Below the pieces are notes generated by a model, which worked only from the letters and a program-made list of their open reading frames with translations, was not told the origin of the DNA and did no database searches. Source: an uncultured Roseburia sp. (lineage in GTDB: Bacteria; Bacillota; Clostridia; Lachnospirales; Lachnospiraceae). From it: a DNA stretch of 13,155 nucleotides. Shown in pieces: positions 1 through 7,800 of this stretch. Position 1 is the first letter of the stretch, and each line of letters starts with the position of its first letter. The DNA lies in assembly GCA_947652855.1 (NCBI GenBank), contig CANTEO010000065.1, positions 1-13,155 of the forward strand, read 5' to 3'. The translations under genes and the position numbers were made by a program.

Positions 1-1889
1 TCCTCAATCCGTTCAAATTCTGAGGAAAGCTTAGGCAGGTCTTCCTCTTTGATGCCGATGCCCGTGTCCTCTACTTCAAAGTAAAGCTTTACGGCGTTAT
101 CTGCGCTGCGGCCCCGTATGCGCAGCCAGACAGTCCCCTCATGGGTGTATTTGACTGCGTTGGTAAGGAGGTTCGTTAAAATTTGGCGGATGCGCACGTC
201 GTCCCCAAACAGACGGGAGGGGATGTTTTGATCCACTTCCACTTCAAGCGCAAGCTGCTTTGCTTTTGCGCGCTGTAAGGCCATATTTGTCAGGTCATGG
301 ATCAAGCTGCTGATGTCGTATTCGACGGGGACGATCTCCATTTTCCCGGATTCTATTTTGGAAAAATCTAAGATGTCATTGATCAAGGACAGCAGCGTCT
401 GCCCTGCCATATGGATGTCCATGGCGTAGTCCTTGATGTTTTGCTCCGTTGACTCGCGCAGGATCATCTCATCCATGCCAAGCACGGCGTTGATGGGCGT
501 GCGGATTTCGTGAGACATATGCGCTAAAAATTTTCCTTTGGCCTCATTGGCGGCCAGGGCTTCGTGACGGGCTGCGTCCGCGTCTTTTTTTGCCAGGGCT
601 AACTGCGCGTTCTGCAGTTTCGCCGCCTTTACCTTTTCTTTTAAGAGGCACGCGGCGTCCTCTGCGCTGGCGCGGTATTCTTTTGAAATCTGCAGCATAT
701 GCATGGCGGCCATCAGAATGCTGAATATAGCCATGCTGTACTGTCCGGCTGCATTGCCATTGGGATGGTGGAAGGCTTTGTTCATAATGATGTTTGCAAT
801 TCCGCCAGCCAGCAGCGTCAGCATGGATAACACCGTCGGCAGCGTTTGATAACGCTTATTTTTGTAATCAAACTGAATCAGGGTTGCAATTGAGGTCACG
901 CAGACGGCCCCCACGGCGGCTGCGGACAGGTTCATCATGCGCTCTAGGCTTTGTATGCCAAGAACCTGCAAGAGAATCTGCCCCACCGCATTTGCGATGA
1001 CGCACCAAAGCAGCGCGGAAAAGCGGCGGGGATAGATGGCATGAAAGTTCCGGTCAAAATACATTGTTAAAAACAGCGGGATCAAAAGCGTCAAGTATTC
1101 CTGCATCTCATAGGCTTCCTGAATATTATAAAAGACGCTTAGCGTGTCTGTGCCGATAAAGCAATAAAGCCCTGCGGCCAGTCCGGTCAGGCCCAGGTAC
1201 TGCTCCCCCCTGGAGGGCTGTCGCGTGAACCGCCGGATGGCCGCAAGCACGAACATGAGGATTGCCGTAATCACAATGAGCAGGCAGCAGCCGATGTCGG
1301 CGATGTTATTTTCGACGACTCCGATTATCATCATATCCCGTGTTTCAATTTTAACGTTTTCAAGCGACGCGGCTGCATTTGGGATAGGGGAGGACAGCGC
1401 AATCCATAATTCGCCTCCCTGAAATTCCTTTGGGATGTTGATATAATTTTCAATGCTGCTATTTGAATTTTTTTTCTCGTCTTTTTTCAGCGTATGCTGA
1501 TAGACGACGCGTTCTTCTAATGCGACGCATACATTGGCGTTGGAGGAGGTGAAATTTAAGGTAAGGCCCGCGTAATCGGCCGGCAGCGTATTTTGGTAAA
1601 GGATAAGGTCATCCGCGCCGCACTGCCCTTCATAGGGAAGGTCTGTCGTAAGTGCGTTTCCTTTCGCGCTTGCGTCATCTGCCATTGCGTGAATGCCGCC
1701 TATGGTTTCCTTGGTTGGCGCTTCCTGGCCTGAGAGCGTGAAGATGGTCCAGCTTTCATTGAAATAGTATTCAAGTTGATCCGGCAGCAGGGGGACGCTC
1801 TCCCCGGCTTGATATTGAAACAAGGCAATTACCATAAAAGAAAGGGTCAGAAGAATAGAAATGCCTCCTAATTTTCGTAAATTATTCAT
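1..1889 (-). CDS. Membrane sensor histidine kinase, 7TM (7TMR-DISM-like) type, 3' end missing
   Basis: This is a signal-sensing kinase that autophosphorylates a histidine and passes phosphate to a response regulator not present here. Reading leftward from ATG at 1889 gives 629 open codons before the edge. A membrane segment at about residues 8-24 is followed by an outside domain of about 165 residues. Seven hydrophobic segments come next, roughly 196-218, 231-255, 263-278, 289-311, 319-338, 350-368 and 382-400. A charged, probably coiled-coil linker (402-452) leads to the H box HMSHEIRTPINAVLG with phospho-acceptor His460. The N box NLLTNAVKYT has Asn573 and Asn577, and the G1 box VEDTGIGI has Asp608. 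The rest of the ATPase domain, and any receiver domain of a hybrid kinase, lies outside. The start is supported by AGGA about 10 bases upstream and by a promoter. The ligand is unknown. The kinase call is secure; the 7TMR-DISM label rests on topology and outside-domain size. Confidence 0.93.
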   Translation of the reverse strand, partial: MNNLRKLGGISILLTLSFMVIALFQYQAGESVPLLPDQLEYYFNESWTIFTLSGQEAPTKETIGGIHAMADDASAKGNALTTDLPYEGQCGADDLILYQNTLPADYAGLTLNFTSSNANVCVALEERVVYQHTLKKDEKKNSNSSIENYINIPKEFQGGELWIALSSPIPNAAASLENVKIETRDMMIIGVVENNIADIGCCLLIVITAILMFVLAAIRRFTRQPSRGEQYLGLTGLAAGLYCFIGTDTLSVFYNIQEAYEMQEYLTLLIPLFLTMYFDRNFHAIYPRRFSALLWCVIANAVGQILLQVLGIQSLERMMNLSAAAVGAVCVTSIATLIQFDYKNKRYQTLPTVLSMLTLLAGGIANIIMNKAFHHPNGNAAGQYSMAIFSILMAAMHMLQISKEYRASAEDAACLLKEKVKAAKLQNAQLALAKKDADAARHEALAANEAKGKFLAHMSHEIRTPINAVLGMDEMILRESTEQNIKDYAMDIHMAGQTLLSLINDILDFSKIESGKMEIVPVEYDISSLIHDLTNMALQRAKAKQLALEVEVDQNIPSRLFGDDVRIRQILTNLLTNAVKYTHEGTVWLRIRGRSADNAVKLYFEVEDTGIGIKEEDLPKLSSEFERIE

Positions 1890-1958
1890 TTTAGCATCCG
1901 TCCTATGTATGTTTTGGGCTGTCAGTTGCCGAAAAGCGGCGAAAATGCCTTGCGTATT

Positions 1959-1987
1959 ATCATAGCACAAGTTTTGTCGTTTCTCAA
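1959..1987 (-). promoter_or_regulatory. Sigma-A promoter of the histidine kinase gene
   Basis: On the minus strand a -35 box TTGAGA (1982-1987) is 17 bases from a -10 box TATGAT (1959-1964). The TGC just upstream of the -10 box makes it an extended -10. Transcription would start near 1952 and give a leader of about 60 bases. Confidence 0.65.
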
Positions 1988-2042
1988 GAAAGGTTTCTTC
2001 TATTCTGTGGAAATCAATCAATAGGAATGAATCTGCCGTCAT

Positions 2043-2071
2043 TTGCATTTCTCTGGCGATTGCCTTACAAT
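2043..2071 (+). promoter_or_regulatory. Possible weak promoter for the rRNA methyltransferase gene
   Basis: TACAAT (2066-2071) is a good -10 match with a 17-base spacer, but the -35 position reads TTGCAT and matches only in its first three bases. It lies about 67 bases before the chosen start codon and is the best candidate in this 248-base divergent gap. Regulation may lie elsewhere. Confidence 0.3.
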
Positions 2072-2137
2072 AAGGTCATGCACTTCGTATGCAAAGAAGG
2101 AACCCAAAAGACAGTCAGGGACAAAGCAGGAGGAACG

Positions 2138-3508
2138 ATGTTGCCACAGGAATTTATCGACAGGATGAAGCTCATGTTAGGGGAGGAATTTGCGGCGTTT
2201 GAGGAGAGCTGTCGGGACAAGCCGCGTCAGGCGCTTCGCGTGAACCCCTTGAAGGCAGGGTGGGAGGAGTTTTTTAAGAAAAGCCCGTTTGCGTTGCGGG
2301 AGGTGCCTTGGGCGAGGCATGGGTATTATTATGGGGAAAAGGACGCGCCGGGAAAGCATCCTTACCATGACGCGGGCGTCTATTATATTCAGGAGCCAAG
2401 CGCGATGGCTCCCGCAGAGTATCTGCGCGCGCAGCCGGGGGAGCGGATTTTGGATTTGTGCGCGGCCCCGGGAGGGAAGAGCACGCAGATTGCGGCAGAT
2501 ATGGAGGGGGAGGGCTTGCTTATTTGCAATGAAATTCATCCGAAGCGGGCGAAGGCGCTTTCTGAAAATATAGAGCGTATGGGCGTAAGAAATGCAATTG
2601 TCACAAATGAGCCGCCAGAACGGCTGGCGGAATGCCTCCCGGGGTATTTTGACAGAATTTTGGTGGATGCGCCCTGTTCCGGGGAAGGGATGTTCCGTAA
2701 AAATGAGGCCGCCTGCGCAGAGTGGAGCGTTGAGCAGGTGCGGCTTTGCGCAGAGAGGCAGGACGGGATCTTAAGCTGCGCCGCAAAGATGCTTCGGCCC
2801 GGAGGGAGGCTTGTCTATTCGACCTGCACATTTTCGCCAGAGGAGAACGAGGGGAGCGTCAGCCGTTTTTTGCGCCGGTTCCCGGAGTTTGAGATTTTGT
2901 CTGTGGAGAAGGCGGAGGGCATGGAAGGAGGGCGCGGCGGCTGGCTGGAATCTGCGGCGGAGGGGATTGAGAAGGCAGTGCGCCTATTTCCCCACAGGCT
3001 TTCCGGGGAAGGGCATTTTCTGGCGGTTTTAAGGAAGGAGGGGAATGCTTTAGGAAACGGCTGTTCAAAAGCCTGCGTAAGTCAGGGAGCCGCGCAGGGG
3101 GACTTGAAGGATTATCAGGCGTTTTGCAGGGAGAATTTGACAGAGGCATTTGACGGCCCCTTTCTTTGGTTTGGCGATCAGCTCTACCTTTTGCCAGAGG
3201 GCGCCCCGTCCCTGCGGGGGCTTAGGGTTGTCCGTCCTGGGCTTCATCTTGGGACAAGCAAAAAGAAGCGCTTTGAGCCTTCTCACGCCCTTGCGCTGGC
3301 TTTGGGCGGGGCGGGGGCGCTGCGGCGCGTCTCTTTGGACGCGTGTTCGGATCAGGCGTCTGCATATTTAAGCGGCCAGGCGTTTCCGGCCTTGGGCGAG
3401 CCGGGGTGGCATTTGATTGCCGTGGATGGGTTTGGCATTGGATGGGGAAAGCTGTCCGGCGGGATGATGAAGAACCATTACCCAAAGGGCCTTAGGAAAA
3501 ACCGGTGA
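2138..3508 (+). CDS. rsmF: 16S rRNA cytosine-C5 methyltransferase, RsmB/RsmF (NSUN) family
   Basis: This cytoplasmic enzyme uses S-adenosylmethionine to methylate C5 of cytosine in ribosomal RNA. The 456-aa product shows LRVNPLKAG at about 33-41. The SAM-binding motif I DLCAAPGGKS is at 106-115. Motif IV DAPCSGEGMFRKN carries Cys180, and motif VI YSTCTFSPEENE carries Cys230. In this family these two cysteines serve product release and catalysis. The C-terminal part (about 300-456, including RPGLHLGTSKKKRFEPSHAL) matches the RsmF-type C-terminal/PUA-like region used to bind RNA. The frame stays open upstream to an ATG at 2027, but that codon has AGGA directly against it. ATG 2138 has AGGAGG four bases ahead and starts the family's normal N-terminus. 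The RsmF symbol rests on length and C-terminal domain; the exact target cytosines in Firmicutes can differ (often several sites). Confidence 0.93.
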   Translation: MLPQEFIDRMKLMLGEEFAAFEESCRDKPRQALRVNPLKAGWEEFFKKSPFALREVPWARHGYYYGEKDAPGKHPYHDAGVYYIQEPSAMAPAEYLRAQPGERILDLCAAPGGKSTQIAADMEGEGLLICNEIHPKRAKALSENIERMGVRNAIVTNEPPERLAECLPGYFDRILVDAPCSGEGMFRKNEAACAEWSVEQVRLCAERQDGILSCAAKMLRPGGRLVYSTCTFSPEENEGSVSRFLRRFPEFEILSVEKAEGMEGGRGGWLESAAEGIEKAVRLFPHRLSGEGHFLAVLRKEGNALGNGCSKACVSQGAAQGDLKDYQAFCRENLTEAFDGPFLWFGDQLYLLPEGAPSLRGLRVVRPGLHLGTSKKKRFEPSHALALALGGAGALRRVSLDACSDQASAYLSGQAFPALGEPGWHLIAVDGFGIGWGKLSGGMMKNHYPKGLRKNR

Positions 3509-3590
3509 AATGGGCGGGAGATAGGAAGAATCGGAAAAAATCGGCTTGCCGCGGCGCTCACCCTATTTGAATTGCGTTAGAGTTGCTTGG
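3509..3590. other. Short gap between convergent genes
   Basis: These 82 bases separate the 3' ends of the rRNA methyltransferase and Big_2 genes. I see no GC-rich hairpin followed by a T run on either strand, so no convincing intrinsic terminator is present. Confidence 0.6.
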
Positions 3591-4607
3591 TTAGTTTGCG
3601 TTCACAAAGACCGTCATGCGCTCTTTTGCGCCGTCTTCTTTTGCGTAAATATATGCCCTGCCTTTGCTTTTAGCGTAGACTTTCCCGTTGCCGTCCACAG
3701 TGGCGACCTTGCTGTTTGAGCTTGCGTATACGGGCTTATTTTTGGAAGACACGGCGGCTTTTGTTTGGTAAGACTCGCCGACGGAGAGCGTCACGGCGTC
3801 TGTCTCGAATGTGATCGTTGGCTTTTTCACCGTGACGGAACAGGTTTTGCTTACGCCGTCCACTGTGACGGTGACGGTCGCCGTTCCATTTTTGACGGCT
3901 GTGACTGTCCCATTTGAGTCCACGGTGGCGACGCTTTTTTTGTTGGTTTTCCATTTGGGAATGCTTTTGGACGAAGAAGTCACGGTCAGCTTGGCCGTGC
4001 CTCCTCGGTAGAGTGAGATTGCGCTTTTGCTTAGCCTTAGGGTCGGTTTTTTGACGGTGACGTTGCATTTGACGGCAGTTTTGTCCACTGTGACGGTAAT
4101 ATCCGCCTGACCAGGCTTTTTTGCCAAAATCAGGCCGTTCTCATCGACTGAGGCCACGCTGGATTTGCTGGACTTGAATTTCGCGGGATGCCCGGTGGAT
4201 GACGCGACCCTTAGCATATGGCGTTCTCCGTTTTCCAGAGAGACGCTTTTTTCGCTTAAACGGATCTCGGTTTTTTTCACAGTGACGCTGCAGCTTGCCT
4301 CCCCGTTTCGGATTTTCGCCGTAATTTTCACCGTTCCGGCTTTTTTCGCCGTGATTTTGCCATAGGTGTTGACTGAGGCGATGGCGGAGCTGCTGGAGGA
4401 AAAGCTTGGCTTTTTCCCGTTGGACGTAATTGCGGTCAAATATGCCTCATCCCCGATTTTCATGGTTTTGGAATAAGAATTGAGCAAAATGAACTCATAC
4501 CCGCTCGACGCGTGCGCCGTAATGGAACTGCGATTTGGAAATAACAGCATGGACACCATGCAGAGGACAGCGAAAGCTGCCTGTAAGAAATATTTTTTGC
4601 GTGACAT
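3591..4607 (-). CDS. Secreted protein of four bacterial Ig-like (Big_2) repeats
   Basis: This is an exported 338-aa protein with no visible enzyme domain. Residues 1-33 form a signal peptide: MSRKK, a hydrophobic core, then a likely cut after AHA at 33. The mature part is four Big_2-type repeats of about 75 residues (roughly 37-111, 112-186, 187-261, 262-337). The conserved core, of the form SxVAxVDxNGxVxAKxxG, begins at 74, 149, 224 and 299, exactly 75 apart. The closing strand carries one Cys in repeats 1-3 (106, 181, 256); repeat 4 has Met331 there. No LPXTG motif or C-terminal membrane anchor is visible. Big_2 domains are found in surface and adhesion proteins, but a binding partner cannot be named. 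ATG 4607 is preferred over an ATG at 4640 because GGAGG lies 7 bases upstream and the signal peptide begins there. The gene diverges from the large secreted protein at 4879. Confidence 0.9.
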   Translation of the reverse strand: MSRKKYFLQAAFAVLCMVSMLLFPNRSSITAHASSGYEFILLNSYSKTMKIGDEAYLTAITSNGKKPSFSSSSSAIASVNTYGKITAKKAGTVKITAKIRNGEASCSVTVKKTEIRLSEKSVSLENGERHMLRVASSTGHPAKFKSSKSSVASVDENGLILAKKPGQADITVTVDKTAVKCNVTVKKPTLRLSKSAISLYRGGTAKLTVTSSSKSIPKWKTNKKSVATVDSNGTVTAVKNGTATVTVTVDGVSKTCSVTVKKPTITFETDAVTLSVGESYQTKAAVSSKNKPVYASSNSKVATVDGNGKVYAKSKGRAYIYAKEDGAKERMTVFVNAN

Positions 4608-4657
4608 AAGATTTCCTCCCTTAGACGGGCGGGACGCCACGGCAAACCGATGGAAGG

Positions 4658-4686
4658 ATTATAGCATAAGAAAAACCGTTTGTAAA
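4658..4686 (-). promoter_or_regulatory. Near-consensus sigma-A promoter of the Big_2 gene
   Basis: On the minus strand TTTACA (4681-4686), a 17-base spacer and a perfect TATAAT (4658-4663) with an upstream TGC form an extended -10 promoter. The leader would be about 44 bases and carries the GGAGG site at 4615-4619. An AAACGG-type motif lies within the spacer. Confidence 0.78.
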
Positions 4687-4705
4687 TAAAAAAATCTGAA
4701 TGAAA

Positions 4706-4752
4706 TGACGGTTTGATGCCATGACAACATGATGGATGAATCCAAACCGTCA
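4706..4752. repeat. 10-bp perfect inverted repeat between divergent promoters
   Basis: TGACGGTTTG (4706-4715) and CAAACCGTCA (4743-4752) are perfect reverse complements with 27 bases between them. The pair lies outside both -35 boxes, within the roughly 120 bases separating the promoters. Partial copies of the CAAACCG core occur at 4643-4649 and 4672-4679. It could be a two-site operator or an upstream activator site for one or both secreted-protein genes. No T run follows either arm, so it is unlikely to be a terminator. Confidence 0.5.
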
Positions 4753-4804
4753 GCGTTATGGCTGAATAGCTGCGCTTTTTTATAGGGCGTGCGGCGCAAA
4801 TGGT

Positions 4805-4833
4805 TTGACTATTGCCCAGACTGGTTTTATAAT
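4805..4833 (+). promoter_or_regulatory. Near-consensus sigma-A promoter of the large secreted protein gene
   Basis: TTGACT (4805-4810), a 17-base spacer and TATAAT (4828-4833) form a strong promoter. Transcription would start near 4840, about 39 bases before the start codon. Confidence 0.8.
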
Positions 4834-4878
4834 AAGAGAAATGTATGTGTACGAAATTGAGGGAGAGGGGGATTTGAT

Positions 4879-7800
4879 ATGGCAAAAAGGATAATGGCGG
4901 CTGTTCTTTGCATCTTGTTGGGGATTTCTTACCTGCCGGAGGCGGTGCTTGCCGCCGCGGTGCATGAAATGGGGCAAGGGGAGCTGCCCCAGGAATACGA
5001 GGCGGCTTACATTAACCCGGCGTATGCGTCCATCTTAAGCGAGGAGGATTTGCTCTCACCAGAGGATGTGGAGGGGGAGGCGGCGCCCTATTCGCTCCGG
5101 TCAGCAGTTTATGAGGCTGTCCCGGAAGCGGGCGAGGCGATGCGCGAGCAAATGAAAGAGCGGAATCCTTCAATAGCGATGATTTATTTAACGCCAGGAC
5201 GTTTGGATCAGGAGGGATTTTCGAATCTGACAAAAGAAATTTTAAATATGGCTTTGCAGCATACGGGGGAGCCGACAGAAGGGGACTATCTCGCCTATCA
5301 GTATGGCGGGTACCGCGTGGGAGCGGATATCACATTGGAAGATGGAAAGTACCGCTATGCGCTTACCTATACAATGACGTATTACACCACGGTGGCGCAG
5401 GAGGATGCGGTTGACCAAAAAGTGGCGGAGACGCTGCAGGGCTTAGGCCTGACAGGGAAAAGCGGATATCAGAAAATCAAGGCGATTTACGATTTTGTCT
5501 GTCAGAATGTGAGCTATGATTATTCTCATTTAAACGATCCCTCATATAAGCTTCAGTTTACCGCATATGCGGCGTTGATGAACGGCACGGCCGTCTGCCA
5601 GGGCTATGCGAACCTGCTCTACCGCCTGCTGCTTGAGAGCGGGGTGGACGCCAGGATTTTGTCTGGAGACGGGGTGACTTCCTCAGGGAGAGGCCCTCAC
5701 GCTTGGAACATAGCCGCTCTGGGGGATGCCTATTTTCTGATGGATTCCACTTGGGATAGGTCGTCGTATGAGGTTTCCCGTCCATATGAGTATTTCATGA
5801 AGGGATCCGACAAGTTTACCGATCATATCTTAGAGAGCAAATTTTTGACAGATGCATTTCAGGAGCGGCACCCTATTTCCCAAAATGATCTGGGCCTGCA
5901 GGGTGATTTTTGCTATCAAGTCAAGGATGGCAAGGCATATCTCCTGTCCTACAACGCAGATGCAGAGAGCCTGACAGCGCCGTCTACATTTGGGGGATAC
6001 CCCCTTACAGGCGTTGGCAAACGGGCGTTTTCCGAAAGGCAGGCGCTAAAGACGGTTGTGTTTGAAGAGGGCCTTAAGGATATTTCGCCAGAGGGATTTT
6101 TCCAGTGCCAGGGCTTAACTTCGATAGCTTTGCCGTCTACATTTGGGGACGGGGCGCAGGAGCCTGCCGGATTTGCCATAGGCTGCGGCAAGCTTTCAGA
6201 GGTGACGGTTCCAGAAAGCAGCGCCAATTTTTGTACGCAGGATGGAGTTTTATACACCAAGAATAAAGATAGCCTCCTGCTTTATCCGGCAGGGAAGGCA
6301 GGAGAGGCGTTTCAAATCCCGGAGGGTGTGGAGCGAATCGCGGCGTCGGCGTTTGCGAATGCGGGCGCGTTAAAGACGGTGCAGATTCCAAAATCGGTGC
6401 GCTCGATCGGAGAGGCCGCATTTTCGCAGGGAATTGTAAATCTGCGTTATGACGGCAGCGCAGAGGAATGGCAGGAGATGTCGGTTGCGGAGGGCAATCC
6501 CGACATTGCGTCCGGAAAGATCCATGCCTGGGGCGTTGGAGAGGCCGTGAAGGAGCCGGCGTGTGAGATGGAAGGGGAAAGGAGATTGCCTTGCATTGCC
6601 TGTGATGAGACGAAGACGGAGCCGATTGCGGCGTTAGGGCATGATTTTGCAGCGGAATATACAGTAGACAAAGAGGCGACGTGCGGGGAAGAGGGGAGCA
6701 AGAGCCGCCACTGCATTCGCTGCGAGGCGAAGACGGACGTTACTGTGATAGCAAAAGGCGCGCACGTGGAGGAGGTAAGGAACCAGAAAGAGGCGACGTG
6801 CGAAGAAGACGGGTACAGCGGGGACGTGTACTGCTCGGTGTGCGACGCGAAGCTGCGTGAGGGAGAGGCGATTCCGAAAACAGGAAACCACGCGTGGGAC
6901 AAAGGAACGGTGACGGAAGAAGCAAGCTGCGAGGCGGCGGGCAAAAGGCGTTTTGCCTGCACGCTGTGCGGGGAGGAAAAGACGGAGCCGATTGCGGCGT
7001 TAGGCCACGAGTTTGCAGCGGAATATACGATAGACAAAGAGGCGACGTGCAGGGAAGAGGGGAGCAAGAGCCGTCACTGCATTCGCTGCGAGGCAAGGAC
7101 GGACGTTACTGTGATAGCAAAGGGCGCGCACGTGGAGGAGGTAAGGAACCAGAAAGAGGCGACGTGTCAGGAAGACGGGTACGATGGGGACGTGTACTGC
7201 TCGGTGTGCGACGCGAAGCTGCGTGAGGGAGAGGCGATTCCGAAAACAGGAAACCACGCGTGGGACAAAGGAACGGTGACGGAAGAAGCAAGCTGCGAGG
7301 CGGCGGGCAAAAGGCGTTTTGCCTGCACGCTGTGCGGGGAGGAAAAGACGGAGCCGATTGCGGCGTTAGGCCACGAGTTTGCAGCGGAATATACGATAGA
7401 CAAAGAGGCGACGTGCAAGGAAGAGGGGAGCAAGAGCCGTCACTGCAGCCGCTGTGAGGCGGAGACAGACGTGACGGCCATTCCAAGTGTGGAGCATTTG
7501 GAGGAGGTTCGCAATCAGAGGGAGGCGACATGCCATCAGTATGGCAACACAGGAGATCGTTACTGCGCGCTATGCAACGAGCGTCTGGCTGAAGGGGAGC
7601 GGATTCCAAAAACAAGCCATCTGTGGGATGCGGGCGTCCTTACCTTGGCTCCAACGGAAACGATGAGCGGGACGAAGACGTTTACCTGCACCGTCTGCTT
7701 TATGGCGAGGACAGAGAAAGTCCCGGCGTTGGGCAAAAAAGAAGAGGGCGGTAAGAAGGAAGAAGACGACAAGGCAGAGGAGGGAGGATTGACGCAAAAG

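Noticed and set aside
794..1422. Plus-strand open frames over the histidine kinase
   Set aside because: The minus-strand kinase frame is continuous with all its motifs; these are shadows.
2027..2137. Upstream ATG extending the rRNA methyltransferase by 37 residues
   Set aside because: AGGA touches the ATG with no spacing, the extra residues do not resemble the family, and ATG 2138 has a proper AGGAGG.
2177..3485. Several antisense and other-frame open frames over the rRNA methyltransferase gene
   Set aside because: They are Arg/Pro/Ala-rich translations of the wrong frame of a clearly real gene, with no start signals.
6447..7615. Long antisense open frames (up to about 206 codons), several almost identical copies
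   Set aside because: They lie opposite the tandem repeat of the 1120-aa gene and share its period, so they are echoes of the repeat's composition. None has a convincing ribosome binding site or domain.
6523..7734. Regular repeats that might suggest a CRISPR array
   Set aside because: The period is 366 bp, the repeats are coding and in frame, and there are no short repeats with unique spacers.
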